Below the pieces are notes generated by a model, which had not been told where the DNA came from, did no database searches, and saw nothing but the letters and a program-made list of their open reading frames with translations. The translations under genes were made by a program, and so were the position numbers. From the NCBI RefSeq assembly GCF_000186865.1, contig NW_008705573.1, forward strand, positions 920,983-984,982: a DNA stretch of 64,000 bases, given 5' to 3'. The DNA is from Aureococcus anophagefferens. Taxonomy: Eukaryota > Sar > Pelagophyceae > Pelagomonadales > Pelagomonadaceae. Shown here one piece after another: positions 38,101 through 50,840 of the stretch. The first letter of the stretch is position 1. The number at the start of each line of letters is the position of its first letter.

Positions 38101-41100
38101 GTCTGCGCGTCCGCGCCCAGCTGCCGCGCGATGGACGTGCCGATCTGCTGCGCCATGGACGCGAGCTCGGACGCGACCAAGTTCCGGATCTGCGTCGACA
38201 TGTTGTCGGAGATGTCGCCGGAGATGTACTTGATGACCTGCTGCGCGGCGCTCTCCTGGTGCACCTCCCGGTGGACCATTTTGGCGGCGAGCGCCTCGTC
38301 GACGAGCGACACGATGCCCTCGATGTCCGCGTCCGTGAGGTCCGCGCCCGATCGCTGGTCCTTGGTGAAGGCGTTGATCTCCGACGCGACGGCCTCGCCG
38401 AGGCGGCTGACGACGATGGAGCCCGCGGACGCGTTCGCGCGGGACCGCCGCGCGTAGGCGACCATGTCCTCGACGGTCTTCGCGACGAGGTCCGCGCACT
38501 TGGACGCGTCGGCGACGCCCCAGCGCTCGGCGATGTCGCCGGCGATCTCCGCCATGGCCGCCGCGAGCTGCGCGTCGTAGGCCGTGCCGAGGCGCGCGTC
38601 CTTGCCGAGCCGCGACACGACGCGGCCCACGGGGCCGTCGCGGACGGACTCGCGGCTCCGGTCCTTGAAGCGCAGCGACATCTGCCGGTCGAAGTTGCGC
38701 TTGAAGTCGGAGTCCGGGTCGTCGTCGTCGTCGTCCTCCTCGTCCGCCGCCTCCGCGCGCCTCTGCTTCTTCTTGATGGAGAACGCGTTCTTGGACGACA
38801 CGCTGTTCATCTCGTCGAAGAGGAGCTTCTCCATCGCGTCCGCGTCGTGGGCGACGGCCGTGACGCGCCGCGCGACGTCGTCCGCGGCCTCGGAGCCGAG
38901 CTCGTCGAGGTGCGCCGCGAGGCCGTCCGCGACCTGGTCCGTCGACAGGCGCACCTTGTCGTGCTGCGCCTTGGCGATCTGCTGCTTGATCTCGTTGGCG
39001 ATGCGCTTCGCCTCGGCGCCGTTCTCGTGCATCTCGTTCTTGACGAAGGCCTCGACGCGCTCGTCGACGTGGTGCTGGTACTCCTCGCGGATCGACGAGC
39101 GCTGGCGCCGGAGCCGGTCGCTGAACTCGCGGATCTCCGCCGTCGCGCCCTCCTCGCGCTTGCGCCGCGCCTCGGCGCGCCGGCGCCGCTCCTGCGTGTT
39201 CGGCCGCGACGGCGCGCCGTCGCCGCCGCTGGCCCAGTTGTCCATGGCCGACGTGTGGAGCTCGTCGAGGAGGTGCTCGAGGCTCGCGAACTCGAGGTGG
39301 GGCCGCGCGGCCGTGTCCACGGCGACGACGGCGCCGACGGCGTTCGTGACGCGCGTCGTCCGCTTCCGGACCTGCAGTTGCGGCGCCGCGGCGGGGCTCC
39401 CCGGCCGGAGCTGCTCCGTGACCTGCTGCATGAGGTTGTTGCCGAAGGCGGGGCCCTCCTTCTTGCGGACGTGGGGGATGGGCTTCATCTCCGGCAGGGG
39501 CTCGGGCACGGGCGGCGACACCTTCTCCAGAAAGTCGACGGACTCGTCGAGCTGGCCCCGCTCGAGGAGCGTCTTCGCGGTCGTCACCTGGTCCGTGACG
39601 TAGCGGATCTTGGCGACCTCGTGGGCCTTCTTCGTCTCCACGTGGCCGTGGGCCTCCTCGCGGAGCCGCGTCGCCTCGTTCGCGCGCGCGAGGGCCTGCT
39701 CCACGGCGATCTCGCGCTTCTCGAGCTCCGCGGTCTGCGCGGAGACGACCGCGAGCATCTGCTCCGTCGCCTGCTCGACGAAGGCCGCCATGTCCTTGTC
39801 GAAGTCGGGCATCTGCTTCTTCAGCGTCGCCATGGCCATCTTGATGGCCTGCTCCTTGAGGGACCCGACGTCGCCGGGCGTCATGAACGCGCCGCCTTCG
39901 TCGGGCGCCGCGCCGGGCTCCGGCGGCGGCGCCGCGGTCGGCGGCGGCTCCTCGTGTGGCGCGTCGGCCTTCATGGACTGGCGGCCGTTGTCCTGGCCCG
40001 GGAGCATGGCGCCGGGCGGCACGAAGCCCTTGAACCCCTTGGCGGAGTTGCGGCCCTTCTTCTTCTTCGCGCCGACCTTGATGATCCGCGTCGGCATGGC
40101 CGGCGGCGCGCCCCGCATCACGGACGCCAGCACGTTCTGCCGCTCGGCCATGACCGCCGCGAGCTCGTTGAGCTGGCTCTCAATGTTCGCGCCGTACTTG
40201 GACATGCGGCTCGTCGTCGCGCGATTGGCCTGCGCGTCCGCGGCCGCGCGCTCGGACGCGTCGCTCTCCGCGTTGACGTTGCTCCGGATCTCGCTGAGCA
40301 TGGACTGGAGCACGCCGTCGTAGGTCTTGATGTCGTCGAGGCGCGGGTCCCGGTAGACCACCGTCGTCTCGCCCGACGCGTCCGCCGGCGGCCGGCCGAA
40401 CGAGAAGCCCGCGGTCTTCAGCGAGCCCTGCTTCCGCCCGCTCCGCCGGTAGCCCTGCATGGCCGCCGCGGCGCCGGCGGCCGCGCGCGTGCCGCGGGCG
40501 CGCTTGTCCTCGTTCAGCCGCTCGAGCTGCAGCCGCGCGTCCACGAGCTCCTTCTGCAGCTTCTTCATCTCCTGCTCCTGGCGGATCTCCTTCGGCGACT
40601 TCTTCTTCCCCTTGCGCATGAGCTCCCGGACGGACCGCGTCGACTCGCGCGGCAGCGGGCCGTCGTCGTCCTCCTCCTCGGGCTCGTCGTCCTCGTCCTC
40701 CTCCTCGATGACGTCGTCCCGGAGGCTCTCCTCGGCCTTCACCCGCGCGCGCTCGAGCGCCTCCTCGAGGCGCGAGACCTCGTTCTGCGCGGCCCGCTCG
40801 AAGAACTCCTCGGCGGCCTTCTCCGCGCCGTCGACGGACGGCGCGGAGAGCCGCGCGACGTGGCCGACGATGGACGACGACATCGCGTTGACGGAGATGG
40901 GCTGGCCGAAGCCCTCGTACGCAAAGTCCTCCTCCTCGTCCTCGCCGATGTCGTCGAGGCCGCCGTCGGCGATGTCGAAGAGCTGGTTCACCATCCGGTC
41001 CACGTTGACCGTCGTTTCTTCCGCTTCTTCGTACTCGTCGTCGGGCTCGATGACCTCGGGCGGCTCGTCCTTGCGCGCGGTCTGCGGCGCGTCCGTGTGC

Positions 41101-42275
41101 AGCGGCGTGAAGTTCAGCTTGAGCTTCTTCTTCTTGGGCGCGGGCGCGGCGGCGTAGGGGTTGAGCTGGGCGACGGCCTGCGGGTTCACGCCCGCCGCGA
41201 GCGCCAACGCGCTGAGCTGGTTGAGGTGGAGCTGCACGCTGTCCGCGTCCGTCGTATCGCCGCCGTCCTCCTTGGGGATGATGGACCGGAGCTGCTTCAG
41301 CTGGGCCTGGATGCGGGCGTTCTCGTGCTCGCGGAGGTGCTTCATGGTCTCCTCGTCGACGTCGACGTGGCCGTCGGGCGCCTCGACGACGCCGGTCTTG
41401 GCCGCGAGCTTCTTCGCCTTGGCGCGCACCTTCTTCGCCGTTAACGGGTTGAAGGCCTGGTACACCAACTCCCGCTCCTCGTCGTCGTCGAGCTCCTCGG
41501 GGTCGCCGGCCTCCAACGAGGTCACGCCCGTCATCATCTGCTCGACGGTGCCCGCGGCGATCTCCATGGCCTTGCCCTGCTTCTCCGCGGCGTCGTCGGC
41601 CAATATGGTCCGCTCCGCGTCCGTGAATTTGAGGGACCCGCGCGACTCGGGGTCCATGTCCTGGAACTTCTTCATCTTGCGGAGCCGGTTCGCCGTCGTG
41701 ATGGCCATGCGCGACCGGTTCAGCGCCTGCTTGAGCGTCAACTTGGACGCCGTGAGCTCCGCGCGCTGCTCGTCGACGACGTCCCAGGCCGCGTCCTCGG
41801 CGTCGACGGCCTCGGCGTGGTACTCCTCGATGGGCGCCTCGTGCTCCGCGTCGTCGGCCAAGTCCTTGTGGAGGTGCTCGAGCGCGTTCGCCTGCTTGTC
41901 GAAGAGCTTCGCGGTCCGCGCGGCCGTCGCGGGCATGCGGCCGAGCTGCTCGTGGAGGCCCTCGCGCATGTCGTTGATCAGCGCGTCGCGCACGGCCGCG
42001 AGCTCGCGGCCCGCGTCGGCGAGCGCCGCGTCCTGCTTCGACGTCTCCTTCTGGGGCCGCGTGAACTTGGACCGGCGGAGCTCCTCGAGGATGGAGTTGA
42101 GCGGGATGGGCTCGTCGTCGCCCTCCTCGTCGATGTGCTTCGACTTGTGGCCCGTGATCTCCAGGTCGCCGGCCGCGGCCTGCGTCGGCTCGGTCCGGTT
42201 CGCCATCTGGAAGCCCTCGATCTGGCTCGCGAAGCGCGCGACGGCCGACTGGTCCACGTCCTTGAGCTCGGCCCG

Positions 42276-42308
<33 letters not shown>

Positions 42309-45300
42309 CTGGACCTCGGCCATGAGCTTGTGCAGGTTCGCCCACTTGGACTTGGGCGGCCGGTCGAAGCGCGTCATCGCCGCGGCCAGCATGGCCGCCT
42401 GCTGCTTTTCCATGCACTCGCGGAGCAGCGCGACGTGGCTCTCGAGCTTCGCGATGGTCGCCTTGTCCGCGGCGGACATGCCCCGCGGCCCGCGGTTGCC
42501 GATGTCGACGGAGACGTTGATCATGTCCTGGCCCTGCGCGAGGTGGTGCAGCTCCTCGCCCGCCTTGTGGGACACGCGCGGCGCGAGGATCTGCGGCTCC
42601 GTCGGGTCCTCCTCCGGGTCGCGGCGCGCGACCTCGTGGGCCTCGATGACCTTCTCCTTCGGCGGCTCGGCCGCCGCGACGGCGTCCTCGACGGGCGGCG
42701 CCTCCGCCCCCGCGGTGTCGCGCGGCTCGGGCGCCGCGGGGACCTGTTTCATGGACCCCGGCCGGGCGGCCACGGACACGCGGCGGCCGTCCTTGGCGCG
42801 GGACACGCGCGTCGCCTTGGCCGCGTCGACGCCGGACTTGACGTTCTCGACGACGGCCTCGACGCCCTCGACGTAGTCGTGGAGCACGATGAGCTCCGCG
42901 ATCTCGTCGCGGTCCGCCGCTTCGATGCCCGCCCGGTCGGCGACGATCTCGACGACCTTGGCCGCGACGTCCTTCTTCGCCGCGTCGCCGCGGACCCTCT
43001 CCTCCTTGAAGACGTGCTTCGACGCCTCTAAAGCGGCCGCGACGTTGACGCCCGTCTTCCGCGATAAGGCGGCCATGGACTGGGCCGCGGCCTTGTGCAT
43101 CTGCTCGAGCTCCTTCTGGAGCCGCCGGATCTCGAGCTCCGCCGCGGGGTCCTTCATGAGGCGCACGGTCTGCTTCTCGACGACGCGGACCTCGGGCTCC
43201 GGCGGCGCGGCCGCCGCGGCCTCGCGCGGCGGCTCCGCGGCCTCCGTCGGCGCGTCGAGCGCCGCCTGCTCCGACGCCTCGGACGNNNNNNNNNNNNNNN
43301 NNNNNNNNNNNNNNNNNNNNNNNNNNNNNNNNNNNNNNNNNNNNNNNNNNNNNNNNNNNNNNNNNNNNNNNNNNNNNNNNNNNNNNNNNNNNNNNNNNNN
43401 NNNNNNNNNNNNNNNNNNNNNNNNNNNNNNNNNNNNNNNNNNNNNNNNNNNNNNNNNNNNNNNNNNNNNNNNNNNNNNNNNNNNNNNNNNNNNNNNNNNN
43501 NNNNNNNNNNNNNNNNNNNNNNNNNNNNNNNNNNNNNNNNNNNNNNNNNNNNNNNNNNNNNNNNNNNNNNNNNNNNNNNNNNNNNNNNNNNNNNNNNNNN
43601 NNNNNNNNNNNNNNNNNNNNNNNNNNNNNNNNNNNNNNNNNNNNNNNNNNNNNNNNNNNNNNNNNNNNNNNNNNNNNNNNNNNNNNNNNNNNNNNNNNNN
43701 NNNNNNNNNNNNNNNNNNNNNNNNNNNNNNNNNNNNNNNNNNNNNNNNNNNNNNNNNNNNNNNNNNNNNNNNNNNNNNNNNNNNNNNNNNNNNNNNNNNN
43801 NNNNNNNNNNNNNNNNNNNNNNNNNNNNNNNNNNNNNNNNNNNNNNNNNNNNNNNNNNNNNNNNNNNNNNNNNNNNNNNNNNNNNNNNNNNNNNNNNNNN
43901 NNNNNNNNNNNNNNNNNNNNNNNNNNNNNNNNNNNNNNNNNNNNNNNNNNNNNNNNNNNNNNNNNNNNNNNNNNNNNNNNNNNNNNNNNNNNNNNNNNNN
44001 NNNNNNNNNNNNNNNNNNNNNNNNNNNNNNNNNNNNNNNNNNNNNNNNNNNNNNNNNNNNNNNNNNNNNNNNNNNNNNNNNNNNNNNNNNNNNNNNNNNN
44101 NNNNNNNNNNNNNNNNNNNNNNNNNNNNNNNNNNNNNNNNNNNNNNNNNNNNNNNNNNNNNNGGATGAGCTCCTCCTTGTCCGCCGGCGCCGCGGCCCCC
44201 GACGCCGCGCCCCCGGCGCTCCGGTCCAGCGCGGGCTCCATGGGCGTCGCGGCGCGGACGTTCGGCGGCGTCGCGGCGCTCGGCGGCCGCCCCGCGCGCG
44301 CGGCCGACGACCGCTGCAACGCCTCCGCGTACTCGAAGGCGAAGAACGGCCGCCCGACGGACTTGGGCCGCTCGCCCTCGACCTGGGGCAGCGACGACAC
44401 GCGCACGTAGCGCACGTGCGTGTTGTCGGAGCCGTACTTGGGGCCCGTCGGGTCGCCCCAGCGCACGGGCGCGACGCCCGGGATCGCGTTGCCCTCGTCG
44501 TCGACGGGGATGAAGAACCCCTCCGGGTCGCCCGTCGCCGGGTCGATGGCCGCGTCCGGGTCGTCGTAGGGCGGCGGGTCGTCCGGCTGCACGGGCGACG
44601 CCGCGGCGCCGTCGGCCTTCGAGGGAGAGCCCGGGATGGGCTCGGGCACGTCGAGCGCCTTCGCGTTCTTCGCCTTCTTCCCCAGGAAGCGGTTCCGGTT
44701 GCCCAGCCGCGTGGGCCCGGCCTCGCCCGGCGCGTCGTCGTCGCCATCCTCCGGGGCCTCCTCCTCCGGGACGTCCTCGGCCTTCTTCTTCTTCTTGCCC
44801 GCGAACTTCTTCAGCAGGCTCCGCGAGTTCGTCATCTTCTTCCCGATGTCCTTGAAGGACTTGGACCGCTCCTTCTTGACGTCCTCCTCGCTGACCTGGC
44901 CGTCGATCTGCTCCGCCACCAAGTGCTCCGCCGCGGGGCCCTCCATGCGGATGAGCGACTTCACCGTCGCCGCGGCCTGGTGCACCTTCGACTTCTTCAT
45001 CGCGTTCGCCATGTTGATCGTCTCCTCCATGGCCCGCCGGTGCGCGTCCTCCTGCTGGTTCGCGCGGTGGGACCCGAACCCTTCCTTGGGCTGGCCCTTG
45101 GACGGGTCGGACGCGTCGCGCTTCCGGACCTCGACCAGTAATTTCTCCGCCTTTTTGAGGAACAGGTTCAGCTCCGCGATCTCGCGCGCCTGCTCCGCGG
45201 ACTTCGTCGCGAGCTCGAGCTTCTCCTGGCGCTCCGCGTCCAACTCGCCCTCCGTCTTCGCTAATTTCTCCTTGACGGCGTCCAAATCCGCCTTGACGCG

Positions 45301-48300
45301 CGCCGCGTAGATCTCTTCGATCTGCCCGTGGACGAAGGCGTGGTCGTCGTCGTTGACGATGGCGTGGTGCAGGTCCTCGTGGTCGTCCTCCTCCAGGTTC
45401 GCGCCGTCGTTCGCGTGGTAGTCCTCGTGGATCTTCGCGAGGTCTCGGCCGCAGAGCGACGACCGCCGCTGCTGCACGTGCGCGTGGCGCTGCTCCGCGG
45501 GCTTGAGGTAGGTGTTCAGGATCTTCTCGACCTCGTCCTCCTCGTCGATCTCGACGAAGGAGTCGTCGTCCTCGTCCTCGTACTCGTCGAAGGAGTTCGT
45601 GAGGCGGCCGCCGTAGTGCTCCGGCGTCTCCTCGCGGAACGCGCCGCGGTTCGAGAGCCGGTCCTCGCCGACGACGTCGTCCCAGGACGCGTTCGTCTGC
45701 AGCCGGGAGCTGCCGAAGACCTCCGACGGCCGCACGAAGGGCTCGTCGGGCTCGCTGCCCGCGTACGACTCCGGGTAGCTGTCGTCGAAGTCCTCCTCGT
45801 CGTCGTCGTCGTCGTCGTCGACGGACTCGATGGGCGGCAGGCCCTCGTCGGCGCGCTTCCGGTTCTTCCGCTCGCGGCGCTTCTCCCGCTCCTCGCGCTT
45901 CAGCTCCTGGACGCGCTCGCGGTCCTTGCGGCGCCGCTCCTTGAGCGCCTCGGCCTTGCGCTTCGCCTCCGCGGGGTCCAGGGGCGCACCGGGCCGCTCG
46001 TCGCCCGAGTCCGACGACGGCGCGCCCTCGTCGCCGGAGCCGCCGGAGCCGTCGCCGCGGCGCGGCGACCCGCGGCGCGCGTCCTTGCGCGCGGCGGCGC
46101 GCTCCTCCTTCTCCTTGGCGGCCTTGGCGTAGGGGTTCACCTTGGGCGTGCGGTCCTTCTTCTTGTAGCCGACCATCTCGCGCTTCTTCTTCTCGCGCGT
46201 CGTCGGCTCCGGGTCCTTGGGCGGCGGCGAGCCGCGGTCCGGGCTCCGGTCCTTGGGCGGCTGGCGCTCGCGCTGCTTCTTCTTGAACTCGGACGTCGGC
46301 GAGTAGCCGTACCCTAAATTCTGCTGCGTGCTCCGCGCGTTGACCGTGCCGCGGCCCATCTTCGCGGTCGCGCGGATGTTGCGCCAGTTCGCCGCGGACG
46401 CGCGCGCGTTGTTCTTGATCGCGCGCGACGCGCGCGGGTCGCCCCGGTTCGACTCGAGGCTCGAGAGCATCTCGGCCTTGGCGATGGCCTTGGCCTCGGC
46501 TTTCTCGGTCTTGATCTTCTCCTTGTAGCCCGCGAGCACGGCCTCGCGCACGGGCTCGGGCATGACCTGGGCAGCAAAAGAGAGATTCAACGTCGCTTCA
46601 ATGTGAGCGTTCCGCGCGCGCGCGTTCCAAAAAAACATCCACGCTTCGAGACCGTTCCGAGAGATGATCGCTCGTCCAAAAACCAGCCGAAACGAGTGGA
46701 AAACGGCCGAGATCGGAGCCTTTGAAGTTGGGAATTTCGCTCTCTTTTGCTGCCCTGGGCATGACGGACACGAGCGCGTCCATGGCCTGCGAGTAGGCCA
46801 AAGCCTCCGGGTTCTTCTTCTTGCCGGGGGACCCGTTGTCCAGGCTCACGCTCGACGCGACGGAGCCCTGGTCGTCGATCTGCAGCTCGAGCGGCGCCTC
46901 CGCTTTCACTTCTTCTTTGGGCGCCTCTTTCTTGCCGGCCTTCCGCGCGTCCTCGAGCTTCTTCTGCATGCGCGCCGTCGCGTCCTGCGTCTTCTCCTGC
47001 GTCGCCATGAGGTCCGCCTGCTCGCCGTTGAGTCTCTCGACGGCCGCCTCGGCCGTTTTCTTCCGGTCGTCCAACCGCTTGAGCTCCGCGACCTTGAACT
47101 CCGCCTTCTTGGCCAAATCGGCGAGCTTCGTCTGGGCCGCCTCGACCTGGGCCTGGAGCGCGTCCCGCTCGCCCTCGAGCGCCGCGACCTCCTCCTTGGT
47201 GACGGACGGCGCGGCGTCCTCCGCGGGCTTCTTCTTCGCGTATTCCGCGCGCTCCTTCGCGCGCTTGTCCTTGACGAACTCGAGCTCGCTCGTCTTCATG
47301 CCGAGCTGCTGCTCGAGGTCCGCGATGGTCTCGCGCGCGCGGTCCAGGTCCCAGCTCAGGTCCGGCGCGTCCGCCGCGGGCGCCGGCGCGGCGACGACGG
47401 CGGGCGCGGCGTTCTTCGCCTTCTCCGCGTCCGCCTCGGCCTTTTTCGCGCGCTTCTCCGTCGCGGCGGCCGCGCTGCCGATCTTCGTCGTCAGCTCCTT
47501 GAGCACGTCGGGCTCGCAGCCGCGGCCGATCTCCTTGAGCAGCGCCTTCTGGAGCTCCTGGAGGGGCGGGTCGTCGCCGTGGAGGAGATCGGTCGTCATC
47601 TTCTCGGGCTTCGCGTGCGCGCCCTTCTTCGGCTTCTTGTCCTTGACTTTCAAAGTCTCGAGCTCGTGCTGCACGGTCGAGAGCACGCCCTTGTTGGACC
47701 GCAGCTCCGACTCGACGTCGCCGAGCTGCTTGCGGTGGTCGTCGAGCTCCTTCTTCAGCTTCTCGTTTTGTTCGCCTGTGTGGAAATCAACCACTGGTTT
47801 GGGACGTCCCGACCAAACTTTGAAATTCTCTAGCTCGGTCAAATCGAAGTCGATTCGGCTGATTTTTGGACGAATCGATTGCTCTCGTCGGGTTCTCGAA
47901 GCACAGCCGAAGAGTCTGGTCCAAACCGTTCAATTACGCTCACATTGAAGTCGGGTTGAAGATTTGATTTGCGCACAGCTGCTCGCGGACGCGCTTGAGC
48001 TCCGCGGGCGAGTCCTTGCTGTTCGAGAGGTCCTGGATCTCGTCGAGGGCGGCCTTGGCCTGGGCGTCGCGCCAGCCGAGGTGGGCGATGCGGTCCGCCT
48101 GCTGGAAGTTGGCCACGAGCGCGTTCAGCTGGTCGAGCTCGTGGCCGTACTCCTCCTTGATCGTCTGCGCGGAGTCCTTCGCGTCGCGCGCCATCTTCGC
48201 CATGGACTCGCCGTGGGCGTCGGCGCGGGCGATGCCGTCGTGGGCGATGGCGAGTTGGTGCGTGAGCTTCTCGACCTCGGCCTGGAGCCCCTTGAGCTCG

Positions 48301-49082
48301 CGCGCGTGCCTCGCCGCGCCCGTCTTCCGCAGATCGCCCGAGTTCTTGGATTTTTCCATGGCGTCGGTCGCGGCCTTGGCGCCGTCCTCCTTGGCCTTCG
48401 TGACGGCCTTCTCGAGCATGCCCAGGGTCTTCTTGCTGTGCGTGTGGGCCTCGGTGAGCAGGTCCCAGCCGCTCCGCATGGACTTTTGCAGCTGCGCGAC
48501 CTCCGCTTCGGCCTCGACCGTCTCGACGAGCCGCGCGTCCGTCATCGTCCGCTGCCACTCGGAGACGTCGAGGAGCGCGTTCTTCAGGGACCGCTTCGTC
48601 GCCGCGGAGTCGCTGAGGATGCTCTCGACGTACTTGCGCTCCTCGGGGCCGACGAGCGGCGCGCCGCCGGCCAAAATCGCGTCGGACCGGTCGTAGTCGG
48701 CGACCAAAGCGTCGATGCGGCTCGTCGTCGACGCGAGGTCGTTCTTCAGCTCGTACTTGCGCTCGAGCGTCGTCGGCTCCGAGGCGACGTGGAGCGGCCG
48801 CTCCTCCTCCTTGTGGCGCTTGCCGCGGGCGCGCTTGCCCCCGGCGTCGTCGTCGAGGTCCGGGTGCTTGGGCAGCGGCATGAGGTGCCGCTTCGAGCTC
48901 TCGGCGACGTGGCGCCGCATGGCGCCCGCGGCGACTCCTCGCACCGAGGAGCCCGCTCCGGGCGCCGCCGCACCGGGGCCGCCTCCAGCGCCGAGCCCTG
49001 CAGCACCGCTGCAATGAGGAGATGCGTTGCCCGCAACTGCGGCTTTTTGCTCGAGCTGTTTTGGATACGTGCTGCGCTTCAA
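35106..49082 (-). CDS. Giant coiled-coil protein (about 4,500 residues), interrupted by an assembly gap
   Basis: Exons 49082-47987, 47775-46766 and 46566-35106 are joined across two introners. The first two total 2106 nt (702 codons). The last contains an 877-base N gap, which breaks the apparent frame but both sides read well. The protein is almost wholly heptad-rich and charged: NEKLKKELDDHRKQLGDVES, ERDALQAQVEAAQTKLADLA, ELEIRRLQKELEQMHKAA and many similar stretches, with acidic or Lys/Arg-rich linkers. No motor, kinase or membrane segment is seen. The size and composition suggest a cytoskeletal, centrosomal or flagellar scaffold; that is inference. The start may instead be MRRHVAESSKRH, about 54 codons in. 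The stop is TAG at 35106-35108. Confidence 0.75.
43286..44162. other. Assembly gap (877 N)
   Basis: A run of N lies inside the giant coiled-coil gene. The exon is not a multiple of three when 877 is counted, so the true gap length probably differs. Confidence 1.
46567..46757 (-). mobile_element. Introner, family B, copy 6
   Basis: A 191-bp element in sense orientation. Sense ends are CAGGGCAGC and GCTGCCCAG; the TSD GGCATGAC is exact (46559-46566 and 46758-46765). The intron is 46765-46567 with donor GT (GTCATGCC). Splicing gives ALVSVMPEPVREAVLAG. Confidence 0.95.
47776..47978 (+). mobile_element. Introner, family A, copy 5
   Basis: A 203-bp element, antisense to its host. Ends are CTGTGTGGAAATC and GATTTGCGCACAG. 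Flanks read GCGAGCAG and GCGAACAA in gene sense (6/8). The intron is 47986-47776 with a GC donor. Splicing gives ELKRVREQNEKLKKEL, an unbroken coiled coil. Confidence 0.92.
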
Positions 49083-49340
49083 ATCTAGGCGTTTCGTGGA
49101 GCAGCGCTAAAGAGCGCGACAATGGGCGTGGTCCGCGCCTAGGTCCGGTCCTCTTCTGCACGGGGGACCGGCGCGAGGGCCGCTCGTTCCCGGGCGCGGC
49201 GCGGGACCGCAGCGAACCGCACCGGTGCGCCTCGGACGCGCGACGCCGCCGCGCGCCGCGTCCGCCGCGCGCCGCGCCCGCCGCTCGGAAAGCGCGGTTT
49301 CACCGGCGAGCCTTGTACGCGGCGGCGCACCGCGGGAGCC

Positions 49341-50429
49341 ATGCCCCTCTACGTGGACTGCTGCCGCCTCTGGCACATCAACGGCGCCAAGAAGAACCGG
49401 AGCACGGTCTGCTCGAAAGATCAGACGCTGCTCGGCCTCGCCGGCGACTACAGCCGCTTCGACCTGTCCCACAACGTGAGCCGCGAGCACGCGCGTTCCC
49501 GCGGCGCCGCCTGTTTTTTTTCACGCATCGCCGCGACGTGTCACAAACCCGAACGTCTCCCTCCGTAGGCGCTGATCCTCACGCCGGACAAGTTCGCGTC
49601 GATCTGGATCGAGGACCAGAAGAGCCGCAAGGGCACGTACATGGCCATCGGCGGGTCGAAGAAGACCTGCGAGACCTTCCCGCTCTACCCCGACGTCTGC
49701 ATGCGCATGTCCAAGAGCAACTTCTACTTCTTCAAGCCGCCGGAGATCAAAAAGCACCACCACCACGGCGGCGGCGACGACGACGACAGCGACGACGACG
49801 AGGACGGCGACGACGACGAGGAGGAGAGCGACGAGGAGGAGGAGATGAGCGACCACGACGCCGAGCTCGACCAGGACGAGGAGCCCCACCACCGCATCCT
49901 CATCAAGTACCGCGGGCCGACCGTGAAGCAGCAGACGGAGATCGTCGTCGAGGGCAAGACGACCATCGGCACCGACGATGCCTGCGACATCGTGCTCGAG
50001 GACGACGAGATGGACGAGCACCACTGCACCATCGAGCTCGACGAGAAGTCCGGCGTCTTCTACGTCGTCGACCACGACTCGAAGAACGGGACCTACGTCA
50101 AGCTCACGGAGAAGTCGCCCTTCGAGCTCAACTACAGCGACGTCATCCGCCTCGGCGACAGCCGCCTCCACTTCAAGCACGCCACGCGCCTCACCATCCT
50201 TTCCACCATCGACAACCTCTTCATCCAGGCCGCCATGTTCATGTTCCAGATCAACGACGTCGAGATGGCGAACAAGAAGCTCGAGCCGCTGGGCACGACG
50301 ACGATCTGGAACCGCTTCAAGGCCTACCGCAAGAAGGCGGGCAAGCGCAACGACCCGCCCATCGACGAGAAGGGCTGGAAGTGCGTCACGGCCAAGGAGA
50401 ACAAGGACCTCTTCAAGATCAAGAAGTAG
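49341..50429 (+). CDS. Protein with two FHA domains
   Basis: Two exons: 49341-49490 and 49569-50429. The 78-nt GC-AG intron splits the first FHA domain exactly inside its signature, so splicing gives HNVSREHALILTP. First FHA: DYSRFDLSHNVSREHALI then SRKGTYM. An acidic/His linker follows (HHHHGGGDDDDSDDDEDGDD). Second FHA: VEGKTTIGTDDACDIVLED, MDEHHCTIEL, DSKNGTYVKL, IRLGDSRLHF. The C-terminal helical region (NRFKAYRKKAGKRNDPP) is unassigned. FHA domains bind phosphothreonine peptides, so this is a likely adaptor in phospho-signalling, perhaps nuclear. The start MPLYVDCCRLWHING directly precedes the first domain. Confidence 0.85.
49491..49568 (+). other. Short GC-AG intron (78 nt)
   Basis: It starts GCGCGTTCCCG, contains a T8 run and ends CTCCCTCCGTAG. 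Removal joins GAG CAC to GCG CTG ATC, completing the FHA signature SREHALI. Confidence 0.85.
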
Positions 50430-50840
50430 CGGTCCGGCTCCGTGTGTGTCCCGCGCCGCGCGGCCGACGCGCGCCTCCTCCCCCCCGTCCCCAGTGACGC
50501 GCGCCCGAGGCGCCCGGCCGACCGCGCCAACGCCGCGGGCGCCGGCTCCCCGGGACATCGCGACCGGAGGCGCGCGCGCGATCCGGAGCCGCGGCGCGGC
50601 GCGCCCTCCGAGGCGCGGACACGCCGCCGCTCGTACCGAAATCTCCCCCGCCCGGCCCGCCGCCGCGGGTAAGCAACGTTCTATCGACCCTTCTTTTTTT
50701 TCGGTGGGAGGGTGTGGGAGGAGGCCTGGGAGGGTTGTGGGCCGCTGCGACGACGCCGATTCAAGTTGTGGCTCGCTGCGGCGAGGCGCTTCTCGTCGCC
50801 TTTGCTTCTGTCTGTCCTCGATCTCGCTGTGGTTGCGTCG
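50430..50840. other. Intergenic / 5' UTR region with G-run cluster
   Basis: This 411-bp space lies between the FHA gene and the aminopeptidase on the same strand. No gene is supported. A T-run (about 50692-50701) is followed at about 50704-50742 by six or more G-triplets on the + strand (GGGAGGGTGTGGG and GGGAGGGTTGTGGG), a sequence able to form a quadruplex. It probably contains the aminopeptidase promoter. Confidence 0.45.

Noticed and set aside
37347..41444. A 1365-codon open frame on the + strand
   Set aside because: It is antisense to the giant coiled-coil gene and rich in Arg/Leu/Val, a typical GC-rich shadow frame. The minus-strand frame has heptad structure.
43095..45141. Open frames spanning the N run
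   Set aside because: The N run has no stops, so frames crossing it are artefacts.
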